Assembly: GCA_000469685.2 (NCBI GenBank)
Contig: LS997564.1
Location: 3,550,940-3,614,939 of the forward strand
Length of the DNA: 64,000 nucleotides
Origin: Haemonchus contortus
Taxonomy: Eukaryota; Nematoda; Chromadorea; Rhabditida; Trichostrongylidae
Direction: 5' to 3'
The notes below the pieces were generated by a model. The model worked only from the letters and a program-made list of their open reading frames with translations, ran no database searches and was not told the origin of the DNA. Made by a program: the position numbers and the translations under genes. Of this stretch, positions 33,971 through 47,515 are shown one piece after another (within the stretch, counting starts at the first letter, position 1; each line of letters starts with the position of its first letter).

Positions 33971-34371
33971 TACTATACTTCATTTCTGGTCCCCCTTACT
34001 ACTTAGCCATGCGTTTTAGGAGAGTTTTAAGGGCATCTCCCGACACCATGGATTATTTTAGATGGCCAATTAGAACAAAAACGAGGAAAACGTTTCTGTC
34101 CAACGGACTACGGTAGCTTCTTGATTACTTGATTCGAGCCTCGGACCCCAGACGACTGATTTACTGCCTTCATACTACTAGACAAATTGCCACTCCAAAT
34201 CCCATACAACGTCATGAAAGCCATTCCAACTGCCCAACAAATGTAACAGATTCAATCTTACCTATTTTCCAAAGACTACGCTGTTCTAACAGGCTACGGT
34301 AATTTTTTCCTTTGCTATATTTCTAGATTGTATGATGTAAGAGCTCCAAATTTCAAAAGTGAGAAGGTTGT
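33971..34371. other. 3' flank of B3
   Basis: Similar to the 3' flanks of B1 and B2 (AGATGGCCAAT and AGATTCAATC phrases). No gene. Confidence 0.6.
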
Positions 34372-37300
34372 TTACTGAGGAGCTACCGTGACCGTGAAAA
34401 TACGTCCCTCTGGCCTACAATTTGTCGCGTTTTGCGTATTTGCCTTCTTAAAAATGGAGCATTCGTGATACTTTTCCGAAACCCATGCTCTATATGGTGG
34501 GACGAAAATAAAGGCGATCAATGGATCAATCACACATGGCAAACATCCAAGGATATACGGAACATATTCGAAAAAGACAATTTCCGTTCCAGAAATTGTC
34601 ATGATTCGACCTAGCACTAGTCCAGGGGCGAAGCAAAGAATCGGAACCATGGCTTGCACTGTGAGAGCCTGCAAAGAAGGTTTTCTTGAATAACCAGCTA
34701 TAATCTTGAAAACAAGTTTTGTCGGAGTAAAATCTCGTACACATTGCTTAAAGGCATAGTTCACGTCGAAGGTCGTTTCTGAGATTTCTGCCTACGATGA
34801 ACTTGTGACCCCCTGAGAACAGCCCAGGGGACGCTGTCGGGTCGAAAAACAATCAATATAGGGCGTAATAAAGACCCCAAAAACTTTCTTGGCCGACGTA
34901 TACACCCAAGGCGGACGAGTTGTTAAGAGTTGTAAGAGCTGTAAAACATTCGCACCGGGACTCACAGCTTGCACGCAGGTAGCTTACTGCAACCAACTGT
35001 AAGAATGGCGTGTTGTTATGTTGTTGCAACTGTTTCTCGAAAAATTCTGTCATCACTGCTGTAGGACCATCCCTTTCACTACTTTTAATTGCCAAAGTGC
35101 TTATATTTTACAAAAGCACTTCCATTCCAGTTTTTGATCCTCATAAATTGGATCCCTCTCAGTCGTCCTTGCAACGCCCTGGCACAAACTTTCGGTTCAA
35201 ATTTGGGCACCTTCTTTCACTTCGTTAGCAGGCATCTAGAGATTATGGTAACAGGAGGCTCACCTTCAAAAACATCTCAGAGCTCTGAGCTGTTCTTCCT
35301 GACAACTGCTGTTGCTTGATGTTGAGCGTTTTTAGAATGAAATATCTCAAAAACAAAATAGAAATTGGCGACACTACTGTAACCAGAGCAGCAATAGCCG
35401 AACTGATGTTTTGGAATGTATTCGCAAATTTGTTACCACCAAATTCGCCATATCTGGAAAACGATGAATTAGAAATAAAGAAGGGAATAAGTTGGCCAAG
35501 ATGGGTGAAGACAAATATACTTTTCTAGGTTATGATGTGGATGCATACGAATTACATCTTCCATGACGCCATCATGCTCCCGAGATCCTAAGTTTGGAAT
35601 GATCTGGAACAAGTGAACACAGTTTCCGCAAAGGAACGTACTGTTGGAAGGGAAAAGGGTTGCGAGAAAGGAAGCCGGAGGCTTCTTTAAAAGCCCTCCT
35701 TATACTAATCATACATGAATTACGAAAAAAAGCCAGTCTAAATATGCATAACTAAGTATTAGACAGGATCATAGAGGTTTGTGGTGCAGTTCATGATGAA
35801 TGGTTTCTGAGATTTCCCGACAAAATAAATCTGTGCCCTCCGAGAACAGTACATGGGCCAGTGTCGGGCCGAAAAACGGCCAAGACAGTGCGTAATACGG
35901 ACTCCGAGATCGGTTCCGCCGACGCAGACACTTATGCATAACGCCCAGGGTGGGGAAGGAGAGAGTCTCCCCAAGGAAATGTTTGCGAAGGGCGCAAACG
36001 TTCAAATGGGGTTTTTGCCTTCGTTCTGTGTCAAGATGGTTGGAATGGAGCAGAGATTTTTTCTATAAACAGGTGAAGAATCGCCAGCCCTCGATAATCA
36101 TGTGATGTTTTCCTCTGCAACCTTACCTTAGCCAGAGCTCAGAGAAGCCCGACCCCATTGACTCCCCACCCTGGGAGGGGAGGGCTCCCTACCCTGGGAA
36201 GGGGATGAACGTTCCCCAAAAATTGAGCTGGGGCGCCGAAGGTCATGTTTACCGCTACTCCGCTATTCACTACAGTACTAGACTGAGCGCTTATTCTCCT
36301 GATTCCTGCTGCCGCATTCGTCAAGTATTGCTCTGATTTTACTCTACTGCTGCAACCAACTACCGACTTATTTAAACTGCTGACGTCGTTGCTGTAGAGC
36401 AGTTTAGTTTTCAAATATACAGGTTTTTCTTCCTAGATTTACACCAGTTATCGTGAGCATATTTCATCACAATCCTGGTGGGATTTAAGAAGGAAACCGA
36501 AATTATTTCTGTCATCAACTCGTAAGTAGTTTTTTGGTTGATTGGTATAATATTTCATATCTTATTATATTTAAATCTTAGTACTCCCGGCTATTGCTGT
36601 CGTGGAAGGTAGTGGCCACATCCGTAGTATTAAATTTTATGGTTCAGTTTTGTTCTAAGCTCGCAATTTTGAACCTGAATTGAGTGCTGTCTGGCGTTGC
36701 TGTAGTAATCGTGCACCTTCTACTCGCTTTGCTCTTAATTTTGTAGCAAACCCTGCCTTGGAGAAGGGTGTACCAACCTTTGCACGGATTGGCCATTTCC
36801 AGCCTAAGTGCGAAAACTTGACGCCTATTATGCTGTCCACATCTTTCACGAGCGAGTGAAAGAAGAAGTGTTGAAGAAGTATGATGATAGTAGCAGTAAG
36901 AAAGGACGCTGCAGGACTGTGATGCTTCGATGCGACCGACTTGGTGAGTGGTCTATCGATTAGATGTATATCAGTGAAAGCGACGAGGAATAAATATTAG
37001 GAGATATGAAGCATAATAGAATGGGGTTGCAGTGCTGGAAGTAGATGCGTTGAGGATTGCGTGGAGTAGGCGCGTTGAGGAAAATTGTGTATGTGCAGGA
37101 TCTCGCGGTATGAAGTTCCTGAGCCGTAAGGTATTTCGGAGAAGTGTAAAGGTTGGAAAGTGAAGGAACTGGTACGTATCGATTAATTACTATGGAAGTG
37201 ATTGGTGCTTGTTTGGTTCTAATGACCTCACCTCTAGTGCTGAAGTTGGTCTTAAAGGAAAGCTCTGTTAAAAACGGGAACTAGCCCAACTCTCCCGCCC

Positions 37301-39586
37301 AACGATATTTAAAGACTTTTTATAAACTTCTTAACACAATGCCATCTATTCATCTGACATCTGGTATACAAATTTGATTGATTTGTGACATTTTTATCTA
37401 GATGCTTCACTTTCTTAGTGTTCTCTACAATTATTTATTTTTTACACAATTAATAGAGGTATAGGAGCAGTACCATAACATTCGAATATTCGCGTTTAAT
37501 TAAGGTCTCTTTGCAATAGGTGCGCGATAATTGCATGCGCGTTTATAAGTTTCAACAACCTAAAAATGCATTTCGTAGAACATTCTAACCTTTTGCTACT
37601 TTCTTGAGCGTTTTCAGGGCAAAATTCCCCTCCACTTTGTTAGAGTGCTTTTCCTTGGCAAGAATCCACACACTCTCCAAATTCCCGTTCATCTAATCGA
37701 AAAATAGAGCTCCGGATATCAATTTAACACTGTCTCAGAGGCGTAAAATACTGCGCTCCGGCGTCACTTATCTGACCCACGGTGAAAACAAACACTTCCT
37801 TGGGGAGACTCTCCCCTTCACTACCCTGGGCGTTATGCATACGAGCCAAGGTGGCCTGTTATGCCGGCCTTGATACTACTGCAATATTTACATATTTATT
37901 TAGACGAATAGTACGCTTGAATGAGAGACACCCAGACAGTCATCCCGCACAAACCCCCTTTCCTGCTATGGTTTTGATGTCGTATATTTTAAAACATCCA
38001 ACAATTTTCTCACTTTACTTGGGGGGACGGTCAAGTCGTGCGTCCGAGGATGCGCGCGGCAACTTGCGCGGCGAAGTTCGTGGTGATTGGAACGACTCTG
38101 ACGCCAATTTCCGGGGCACAAACTCGAAGTAGACTAGTTTATCAGGGTCAGATTATCCTTCTAATCTACTCTACTTCAAAGTTGGGCTCCAATGATAGGC
38201 GCTGAAGTCGTTCAAATCGTTGCGAACTTCGCCGCGCAATTTGCCGCGTGCATCCTCGGACGCACGACTCGACACACACCCCTTTACTTGCCATCCTTTT
38301 ACTGTTCTGCACCAAGCTTCCCAGTATTTCATTTGAACAAGATCTCACAGAAATATCGTGAACGGTTTTTCGAGTCATAAGGTTGTAAATGAACTCACCA
38401 CTATCATAAATGGCCAAATTGCCATTATAACAAAACTCAACAGAAGCTGTGCCGTGGTCATCTGCTTTGTTTGTAGCATTCTATAACGACAAAACATTGT
38501 ATGAACTATCATTAGTTCTACATAGGATGTTAGAGCATAAAAGGAATCGCAGACGACGAGGTATGCCATAGGACTGAGCACACGAAATGGTCCTGCCGAA
38601 ATAAACGCTGTACTGTAACTGCCCGGTACGATTCTGAAATCAGACATGTTTTTAAAAGACAGTTCCCAAATGAATGAACAGCTCACTGACCTGCCCTGCG
38701 AAAACCATGCCAATAATGCTACTATGATCTGAGCTATAGAAATGTTCATCAGCATTGCCTTCATACTTTGAACAATGTGGGGAGTTCTGAAAAGGAATGA
38801 TGGGTTTAAATTATGAAAAGGACAGGGTTAGATAACTATGTTTTGTGATCGAGTCCCGAGTTAATACACATCTGGACCAAACAAGCCTGAGTCTCTCCAG
38901 CTTCATATGCTTAGTAAACTCTCGTCTAGGAGAATAACATTTCGATCTGTACAATTGCTGCCCCTTGCAGTTTACTGTATTCTCTCAAGAGCCACTGAAA
39001 GCCATTGATGGAAGTCAAGTGTGTAGCGTACATTCTACGAACGGGATCGACGCGAAAAAATCGCAAATTGCCAACCCATACTAATATGGATAAACAGTCA
39101 AATCCTTTGCGTTAACCAAGCCCGTTTTTGGGTCCAACTTCAATTCATAATCGTAATGGCGCGCTCAATATGTGGCTGCAAAGACCAGCGATGACTAACC
39201 CCGGTGGCTGAGTTTTCCTTCTCCCATATACCATTTCTGATACCATTTACCGACCCTGAGAGGATAGGTTTGCTGCCCTGGGTGAGCATCGAGCCAGGAT
39301 TCGATCCTCGGACCATCCGTGTGTGGCGCTTTCTACTTAACCACTCAACCCACCAATCCTAATATTGCTTTTATGTGAAACAAGCCCGACACTTCAAACT
39401 TTTTCTTTTGAGATGTGCTGAGTTTCCCTTCAAAAACTTTCCATTTTTTTCTGGAATGAATATATTGCTCAAAACATACCTATGATTGATAAGATATAGT
39501 AGCAACCCATTCGTAGATACTGCAAGGATAATGAAAATAGTATAGTAGCAGTTAATGAAGACTGAGTTGAAATCAACGAATGTCAT
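34372..39586 (-). CDS. Srd-class chemoreceptor, gene B3
   Basis: Exons 39480-39586, 38691-38786, 38399-38633, 35521-35603, 35264-35453 and 34372-34668 join to a clean 335-residue Srd receptor. Start MTFVDFN; QGR closes TM2; GPFRVLSP precedes TM3; LTVQAMVP starts TM6; LPCVIDP with FVPPYR ends TM7, and the tail finishes VTVAPQ. All splice sites are GT-AG, including GTCAGT after exon 2. Intron 3 is 2.8 kb, far longer than in B2, because it holds inverted-repeat elements (35933-37841 and 38034-38269). Nothing argues against function. The role as a chemosensory GPCR is inferred from the family. Confidence 0.92.
35933..37841. mobile_element. Inverted-repeat-bounded insert in B3 intron 3
   Basis: TATGCATAACGCCCAGGG and GAGTCTCCCCAAGGAA (35933-35976) recur inverted at 37796-37841. 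The 1.8 kb between them has no recognised transposase; the ORFs are short. The B1 and B2 versions of this intron lack it, so it arrived in B3 after duplication. It may extend beyond the arms. No target duplication was identified. Confidence 0.6.
38034..38269. repeat. Foldback element in B3 intron 3
   Basis: The left arm (38034-38140; AGTCGTGCGTCCGAGGATGC, GCGCGGCGAAGTTCG) is inverted at 38160-38269 with a short loop. The arms match well at the outside and less well toward the loop. It is a small palindromic MITE. It lies 130 bp from the exon-3 donor, on the intron side. Confidence 0.8.
39285..39355 (-). repeat. tRNA-like SINE head
   Basis: The minus strand has GGTTGAGTGGTTAAG (A-box-like) followed about 30 bp later by GGATCGAATCC (B-box-like), in the order and rough spacing of a Ser/Leu-type tRNA. 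The arms do not form a full cloverleaf and intron 1 of B3 surrounds it, so a tRNA-derived SINE is more likely than a gene. Confidence 0.5.
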
Positions 39587-39689
39587 TCCGAATTTTAACG
39601 TTTTGACTTCAATTTGCCTGAATTTGATTTTTTTAACACAAAACTTCATTTTTAGGAAAAGCTGACTATGTAACTCCTTCCCGCCTCAG

Positions 39690-40085
39690 AATTTCGGACT
39701 CTTGGCTAGCCCGTATGGGAGGTAAATGGTTTCTCTACTAAGGCAAGTGTAGTGGAAAATCCAGTGTTCCGCGCTCTGTCAGTGAACAAAAATCAGGGAC
39801 TTTGTTGCTTACGCCATCGAATGAAAGGGGAAGATGCCCATGCGATTTCGTGACGACCGTTGGACCTGGTCGGTTACTGACTGGATGCCTCGGGACGTCA
39901 AACGCACATCAGGAAGTTCGCCAGCGCAATGGTCAGGCTTCTTAACGAAAGCTCTGAATGGAAGGAATGCTATTCTCCGATGGAGGACGATCCACCGGAA
40001 TATTTTGACTCGCGACAGAGACGAATGTAGACTTCAATCTTCGACTTCGAAAGAATCGATGGTCAAGGAGGCAAAGGTGACAGAT
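39690..40085 (+). pseudogene. RTE 3' fragment upstream of B3
   Basis: FRDDRWTWSVTDWMPRDVKR and the following SPAQWSGFLTKALN match the RTE C-terminal tail, with frameshifts upstream and a decayed tail. It is orthologous by position to the fragments upstream of B1 and B2. Confidence 0.78.
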
Positions 40086-41666
40086 GTACATATTAGGAGG
40101 ATAAGCTTTCTAGGCGATATATCCACAACTGACCATATTTCAAATCTTTGGCGAAGAAAAAGATGAATGTGAAATGCTTTGCCGTCTACCGAGGTGTGGG
40201 CAAGGGAAAACAAGTGACAAGTGGGTCTATTCACTTGACGTATTTGCGAATTGTGGTTACATTTTCTACGGTTGCTATAGGAGCTCGGTCTAACAAACAT
40301 TCAACAAAAAGTTATTTTAATATTTCCCAAAATACTTGGATGAATTTCGAAGACTTTTCTGGCTACTTGTACTACCCCGCCCCTTCTCCTTCTTCCCACT
40401 TTTCCTTACACTAGATAACTTTTCCGGTATTTGAATAGGTAATAGCGATAATACACTGGAGAAAAATATCAGTGGGAAAAGAGAATGGATATGACGAGCC
40501 CACTGAACAATGCTATGCTTGGTTAACCTTCTATGGGCTTGACAGTTGTTACAGGGGATATTAGCGATCAACAACACGCCAGAGCAGCTTACGGAATTGG
40601 AGCCACATGAGGAAGTTAACAATTGGGGAACGTATTTTGAAAAAGTAATAAACAAACTGAAAACGTGTTCTGAAGGGAGCGGAGCGCCTACTTCAGAAGA
40701 GAGTCGTTCGCTTACGACTTATGAACAATGGTTTCGCATATCACCAACTGCATCTGCAGTGTCATCCACACAAGAGAAGGCGACTCGGTAATCAAATATT
40801 GAAATTTCGGGAGCCATTTGTTAGAGCAGACGTAAAATGTTTTTCCATATAGCATTTATTAGAATTCTCATTAGATAGATCCAAATAACTGGAATGTTAT
40901 ATTAACAGTTACATTAATTCCAGTCAATAAACATAAACATACAGCAACAATCAATGAATCAAACGGATCGCGGGCAGGCTGCCCAGAGGTGGTCGGTCAC
41001 AAAATACTTCTATAGAGTGGTGTTTAGAGCTGACGTCGTGAAGCCAACGGACTTTTGTTTACTTTGTATACAACTTAATCTCAAAATCTAATAAACCACA
41101 AAAGGACTCTGGGTGGACTCCAAATAATCGACACTAGGCTCTATGCAAATATTGAAAGTCATTCAGATTCAAATACTATCGCCTCTTTGATCTACGATTT
41201 TCTTCCGTCTGCCTAGCGAGTCGATGATTTCCTTTTCCAGAATTTTCTTTAATTAGACAGTCAGGAGCCCTAATTTTCTTCCAAGAAAAGGAGAGCAGAG
41301 AAGAAAAATAGAAATTAGAGGAGAGGAAGGAAGGAAAAAGAAATATGATTTCATCCGCTTTTCACCTTTTCTTACCTTTTCCTTACTCAGCTCTTATAGG
41401 GATTAAGAGTAAGCCGGTGGAAAGAGTAAGCCCTTGCAGTACTGAAGCATTTTCCGTGATTTATTTATTATTGATTATAGACATAAATATAAATATTTTC
41501 ACGTGAGAAGCTTTCTCAAGATTGAACCATTTCGAGGTGAAGTATTCCCTGGAGCTACCATGTAATTAAAGGTATTTATAAAAAAAAATAAACTTGCGAA
41601 CTTAAATCGTCGTTAAATGCCCACTTTAACTCATTTTTTTCCAGTTCTCAGTTTTAGGTGTGGCCA
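40086..41666. other. B3 5' flank and A2 3' flank
   Basis: 40310-40740 is shared with the other B genes' 5' flanks. From about 40870 the sequence matches the A1 3' flank at 18840, marking the second copy of the A block. No gene. Confidence 0.65.
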
Positions 41667-44407
41667 TTAGTATGTAGTGATGGGCGGAAGTGGTATTGTA
41701 CGGTTCGGAGTGCTACTTGTCATGCTTTTCGGTTCCATTTTCATAGAGATTGACCGTCTACAAAGTTTCTCCAAAACCCATTCTCTGTAGGGTGGAACAA
41801 AATAGAACGCGATCAGGGGATCGATGACACATGGCAAAGTTGCTATACAAATACGAAGATATTCACTGATGGAAGCTTCCGATCCAGTAGCCATTGCTAG
41901 AAAGGATAACGAAATCGTTGGTAGGAAGCAAATGATCGGAACCATGGCTTGTATTGTGAGAGCCTGAAGGAAAAACATATTTTTTGTCAAACAATCTTCT
42001 CCTGAATTCTAGAAGCTCTAGCCTCTCAAGTAGAACTCGAAAACAATGGCTCCTGATCAACTGAGGAAGCTTAGGCCAGAAACTATTCTTTCAAAGAATT
42101 TTGTACGGTAGTTCATGAATTAGTGATTTGTTCCAGTCTTTGTTGGCAATTCACATACAACATCGCTTGAACAACCATTTATGGCTAGAGTAGGATGAAG
42201 TTTTGGCTTATCTTGTGTTTTCGTCTTGTCTTGTGTTATCTTTTGTTTTTTACGGACAACTCTGGTTTCTGGTTAATTCAATTATTCTCAATCTCAATAT
42301 CAAAGATTACTAAGCCCCAATGAATAATACGAATATATTTGATTTAACAGCACGTGAGCTTGAATACGATTCCGTCGGCGATTTCGCCTTCTCCGGAGCC
42401 AAAAAAACTACGACTTATCCGAACAAATGTTCACGGTAGAAACGGTTTCTGACATCTTTTAGGATGAACTCAAAGATAGCATGCGGGACGTTGCCGAATA
42501 GGGGAACCACTTCGGTCGGGAGTTATAAGATTCCTAAACCGGCTTGACCGACGTACACACCAAAGAATGGCCGTGTTATGATGGCCTTGGTTAATGGTTA
42601 ATAGGTAACCAAAGCACCGTACATTCTAGACCATCTCTGATGAATCTTTAATCAAATGATTATTATAATTAGAATTTACTAAACCAATTCGAATAAATAG
42701 AAATTGGAGCATTATTCGGAAGTTGCTCGGATACTTCATCATCTCATCTACGAGCTAGGCACGAAATTAGTGGAAAGCTTGAAGTTGACTACTTTTCCAC
42801 AAAATATCTTGGTGAGTTAATTTTAAACTCGGATGGATTGTGGACTGATTGAGTGGATTCGATCAATTATTTGACAACAAGAAATGACCCCTCGAGCTGA
42901 TCTTTTCTAGTGCAACATAGTCAAGTCATGCACAATCCAGTGTCTGAGCAATCTTACTACCTTCTCAGCGCTTCTTCACCAGGTTCAGGATCACATCCTA
43001 TATAGACGGTCCCTTTGATGGCTCACCTTTAAGAACATCCTGGAACTCTGCACTGTCTTCTCGCTATACTGGTGAAGCGTGTTGTTCGAAAGTTTCATGA
43101 TCAACCGTCTCAGAAGCAGGATAAGAATCGGTGAAGCTATCGCTATTGCACAAGCAATGAACCCACAAACTGTCTGGACGAGTTTTCCCGTTTCGAATCC
43201 TCCGATGTCACCATATCTGAGCAACGATAATTCACAGACAATTCAGCTGAGAGAGGGTTTGAGAACCAACTTACTTGTTTAAGTTGTAATTGCGATGTTC
43301 ATTGATTGTTTCCTTCATGACAAGGTCAAACCGTAGAGATCCTATGTGCGGCAGAACCTGAGGAACGAAATGATTATGGTTGTTTATTCTCTCATATTTT
43401 TTGCATGAAGAGGGTGTGGTGTATCATTGTCAAGTGACACACACACCATCCAGGATTCACTCCGGATCGATATCCGCCCAGACCAATCAAGCCTTCCATC
43501 CGTTTAATTGTAAGATCATTTATGAGTACAAGACTCGTCCAGCAGGATAGAAGCTGTGATTGTGCATCGGCCGGCACCTAGGCCCCGAGTTTTCGATAGG
43601 ACATTTGAATTCTAAATGGATTCAAATGTGGGGCGGATGCCGGAATCCCAAAACGGAATCAATATTTTCTTTTTCAAGATTTCCAAGATTTCATCCTACA
43701 TCCAAGACGCACCTACACACCCACAATCCTACACAGCTACACGCCTGGTGATTTCTGAAATGGAATAAGTTGAACTGGACTCACCAACAGCAATACCGGC
43801 CAAATCACAATCAAGACGAGAATCACCAGTAGTTCTTGTGTCTTTATCTGCCTGGCCTGTAACTTCCGATAACGCCAAAACATTGTATGAACTATCAAAA
43901 GCTCTACATAAAATGTAAAAGCATTAATGATGGTGTAGCCGACAAGGGCTGCCATGGGACCCAACATACGGAATGGACCTTCCGAAAGGATTGCTGTAGT
44001 CGAGCTGTTCGACATCATTCTGAAATCGGGAAATCCTTTCGTCAACAAATTTGATTTGAATTTCTTAAACTTCCAGTGTTCACTAACCTTCCTTGCAGAA
44101 GTCCTGCCGTCAGTGTTATAAGGATTTGCATTGCAGAAATGTTGATCATCATAGCTTTCAGACTCCAAACAATGCGGGGACTTCTAAAAATGAGCGATTG
44201 AAGTATTTACAGCCAAAGCAACAACAAGTAACAGCTCTTCCAGTGGAAACAGTAGAAAAAGGCAAGTACGCTGTAAACCAGTAAAGTTTGGAAGGCATAC
44301 CTATATCTGACGAGATATATCAGTAATCCATTGGTAGATACTCCGACGATAACGAAGATAGCATAATAGCAATTGACAATGAGCGGATTGAAATCGTCAA
44401 ATTCCAT
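41667..44407 (-). CDS. Srd-class chemoreceptor, gene A2
   Basis: Near-twin of A1. Exons 44301-44407, 44088-44183, 43785-44019, 43275-43357, 43027-43216 and 41667-41963 have exactly the same lengths as in A1 and give 335 residues. The same marks are present: QGR after TM2, GPFRMLGP, the FWRYRKLQARQIKT loop after TM3, LTIQAMVP, LPCVIDP and FVPPYR. Introns differ in length and sequence, but exons differ mostly by single substitutions (for example Val22 for Asp in TM1). No lesion was found. Expected role: chemosensory GPCR in ciliated neurons (family inference). Confidence 0.92.
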
Positions 44408-45676
44408 TTCGAGTAGCTAGCTGCAATAGCTACGGCCAGTTTCTAGAATACTTCTGAAACTAAACTATAGAATACAGCAAGGATGAAAGGTTCGAAATGA
44501 TGGTCCCAAACTGCCATCTGCGTCATGAATTTAGGACTAGAATTACACCCTGTTTGGGGATCACTTAGACCTCATTCGGAGTCCAATACCGGTATGAGTT
44601 CTACAAGTGCCAGGTGTAAGGCGAGCGGGCGTGCTACCACACGTATGGCTCGGGGATCAATATAGTGTCCTCACTGATTTTGACAAAGCAAAATTTCCCT
44701 ACATAAATCGTCCACGACTGATTTTTGAGGTGAAGAATTGAAGAATATGAGATTACATTCTACTAATAATAGCCCAATATTTAGTGGGTGTGAGAGGTGA
44801 TGTGGTTCCAGGTTGCGCACTACCAAACGCATGGTCTGGGGATCGAATCTCGGAAGATAGCCGCTCAGGCTAGCCAAGCATTCATCTCTTCGGGACGTTA
44901 ACTGGTACCGTAGACTTGTATAAGAAGATGAAGCTCTGACGTGTACATTTCCTGGCTACCGCAAGCCATTGTATAGGTTAGAAAGGCATTCAAACGCCAA
45001 TACAATTCCAAATGGGAGTCAATTAAGGGCCCGTCTCAAAAAAGATTGATCAACGTCAAAGATCTTCATGACTCCATGATTTCAGAGTGTAGAGTTAAGC
45101 TTACAATAATTGTGCAGAACAGGTATAGAAACTATGAAAAATGTTTTTTACACTGCATATCGCAACCCCAAGTGGGGGAAAGGTATTCTAAGCCATCTAG
45201 CCCATCACTCGGATGAATGGCCCGGTAAATCAAGAACTTGTCAGCCTTGGCAAACATACACACGCAGTAAATTTTGTATTAATTAAAATTTCAGTAATGC
45301 AAAGAGTCATGCTAGCTGATGAAGAATCAGGCATACATAGGTAAACACCGTCAGAGTAAAAGTAATAAATAGCTGGAGTCAGAGCTAAAAACCTCGACCG
45401 CCAAGAAGTAGCGAATGAGTAGAGTTAGCAAAATACCTAAATTCCCAACTATTTATTATTCCCAACTTGAAAGTATTTTGCCAATTTCAGACGGAAAATT
45501 TGCGGAAGTCAAATGGTCATGTTTACAAAACAAATTTAAAAACATCATATCCTCAACAGTAAACAAGTAAACTGTAGCAATGATAGTGGTAAAAACATCC
45601 TTCTTTGCAGTGTTGCAAAAGAAATTTGATGCAACGGTTTTCGTCAAAAATCATACAACGAACTCATATATACAGT
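44408..45676. other. A2 upstream region
   Basis: Matches 21926-23610 upstream of A1, without the 22576-22992 MITE. It contains a B-box-like dispersed repeat at 44825-44905. No gene. Confidence 0.6.
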
Positions 45677-45697
45677 AAACTAGATAAATCACCTGTA

Positions 45698-47515
45698 TCA
45701 CCTGTCGTCCCGTTGATCATCGATTTCATCGAGCGGGCGCCAGTAACGTCTCCATTCGTCCCTGTCACGAGCCAGAGTGGTCCAGTGAATCGTTCTCGCT
45801 TCAGGGACACGAGGTTCAACATTCCTTTCGTTCAGAGCTTTCGTGAAGAAGTCTGACCATCTCGTTGGCGGCCTTCCTGGAGTTCGTTTGATGTCCCGTG
45901 GGATCCAGTCAGTAACCGCCCTGGTCCAACGGTCATCACTATATCGCATAACGTGTCCGGCCCACCTGATCTTCGATTTCTTGGCGTAATCAACGGCATC
46001 CCTGATCTTCGTTCGGTGACGGAGCTCGGAACTCCGGATTCCCTTCTGCACTTGCGTGTATAGGGAAATTCCGAGCATCGTCCTTTCCAAAGCGCGTTGA
46101 GTAACGCTGACAGCATGCTCTTCCTGCTTTCGTAGAGTCCAGGTCTCCGAGGCGTACGTCAAAGCAGGAAGGACAGCAGTGTCGAAAAGGTGAGCGCGGA
46201 GCCGGATGTTCTTTGTCTTCTTCACTACTCCCTCGATATTCTTAAATGCTCCCCACGCGGCGCGTTTCCTTCTGCACAGCTCTGGAGCTAGGTCGTTCAT
46301 CATGTTAACTTCCCGACCTAGATACACATAGCTAGAGCATTCGGAGATATTCATTCCGTTTAACGTGAAAGGAGCATCAGGTACCAATCCGTTTCTCATG
46401 AACATCGTCTTTGTTAGGTTCAGTCTCGAGCCGATCTTTCCACAAGCACTATCAAGCTCGGCCAGCATTCGTTCCGCCTGCTCGATGTTCGGTGTTATAA
46501 GCACGATGTCGTCTGCAAAGCGGAGGTGATGTAGGAAGCGGCCGTCGACCTTCACTCCCAAGTCTTCCCATTCCAAATGACGCATGATATTCTCGAGGGC
46601 GGCACTGAAAAGTTTGAGCGAAATAGTATCGCCTTGCCGGACACCTCTCTTCACGTTGACAATGACTTCCTTATAGAATGGTGAAATCCCGGTCGTGAAG
46701 CTGTCGTAGAGCTCACGAAGCATCCTTATATATTGCGTAGGAACACCCTGGTTGCCCAGGGCTTCAATTACCGCTTCTGTCTCAACGGTGTCAAAGGCTT
46801 TCTTCAAGTCGATAAACGTAAGACATAGCGGCATGTCGTACTTTCGCGATACTTCAATGAGCCTTGTTAGAGTGTGGATATGATCGATTGTACTGAACCC
46901 TCTCCGAAACCCTGCTTGCTCGCATGGCTGTCCTTCATCTAATATTCTGCCAATCCTGTTTAGGATGACACGAGTGAAAAGCTTGTAGATTACGGACAAC
47001 AGGCAGATTGGGCGATAATTGCCAATATCGTCTGGATCTCCCTTTTTGTACAACAACACAGTCTTGCTAGTTTTCCACGACGTGGGCACTTTGCATTCCG
47101 ACAGGTACCGTGTGAAGAGCCTTGCCAGAGTTTTGATGATGACTGGTGGTATACTCTTCAGATGTTCTGGTTTGATCCTATCGGGACCGGGTGTTGTACA
47201 GTTCTTCATCGACGTGATGGCATGTCGTATTTCGGAAGGGAGAACCGAAGGAGCGATATATTCGTCTTGCCTAAGATGGTGAGTAGGCAGGTAGACATGG
47301 CTGTCGAAGAGATCCGAGCAGAAGTCGTAGATGACCTTCTCCATTGCCCTCCGGGATGCAGTAACGGTTCCGTCCGGACGCCGAAGGGAGGTCATCTTGG
47401 TCTTGTAATGGGCGAAGCTCCATCGGGCTTGCGAATGCTCTTTCCGGCCTCGGCGGCTTCGTCCATGACTGCTGCTCTTCTCTCTTTCAGATCTTCCTTT
47501 ATCGCTTCTCTGCAT
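45698..47515 (-). CDS. RTE reverse transcriptase region
   Basis: A 605-codon open frame. RT starts near residue 40 ([10 protein letters not shown]), followed by [15 protein letters not shown], motif [31 protein letters not shown] (motif B), motif [11 protein letters not shown] and [12 protein letters not shown]. The C-terminal domain has [20 protein letters not shown] and [10 protein letters not shown], typical of this RTE lineage. All catalytic Asp residues are present. The true protein begins upstream in the endonuclease; a one-base deletion near 47430 puts the two in different frames, so this Met is probably not a natural start. Confidence 0.9.
   Translation of the reverse strand: MQRSDKGRSEREKSSSHGRSRRGRKEHSQARWSFAHYKTKMTSLRRPDGTVTASRRAMEKVIYDFCSDLFDSHVYLPTHHLRQDEYIAPSVLPSEIRHAITSMKNCTTPGPDRIKPEHLKSIPPVIIKTLARLFTRYLSECKVPTSWKTSKTVLLYKKGDPDDIGNYRPICLLSVIYKLFTRVILNRIGRILDEGQPCEQAGFRRGFSTIDHIHTLTRLIEVSRKYDMPLCLTFIDLKKAFDTVETEAVIEALGNQGVPTQYIRMLRELYDSFTTGISPFYKEVIVNVKRGVRQGDTISLKLFSAALENIMRHLEWEDLGVKVDGRFLHHLRFADDIVLITPNIEQAERMLAELDSACGKIGSRLNLTKTMFMRNGLVPDAPFTLNGMNISECSSYVYLGREVNMMNDLAPELCRRKRAAWGAFKNIEGVVKKTKNIRLRAHLFDTAVLPALTYASETWTLRKQEEHAVSVTQRALERTMLGISLYTQVQKGIRSSELRHRTKIRDAVDYAKKSKIRWAGHVMRYSDDRWTRAVTDWIPRDIKRTPGRPPTRWSDFFTKALNERNVEPRVPEARTIHWTTLARDRDEWRRYWRPLDEIDDQRDDR

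Larger units (their letters stand above)
30462..33981. repeat. 11-bp target duplication around the Penelope pair
   Basis: TACTATACTTC occurs at 30462-30472 and again at 33971-33981, immediately outside the composite element. The paralogous flanks of B1 and B2 show the uninterrupted order of these sequences. One duplication encloses both copies, which indicates a single integration of the whole structure. Confidence 0.85.

Noticed and set aside
39285..39355. Functional tRNA gene
   Set aside because: A- and B-box-like motifs are present, but the acceptor and anticodon arms do not pair.
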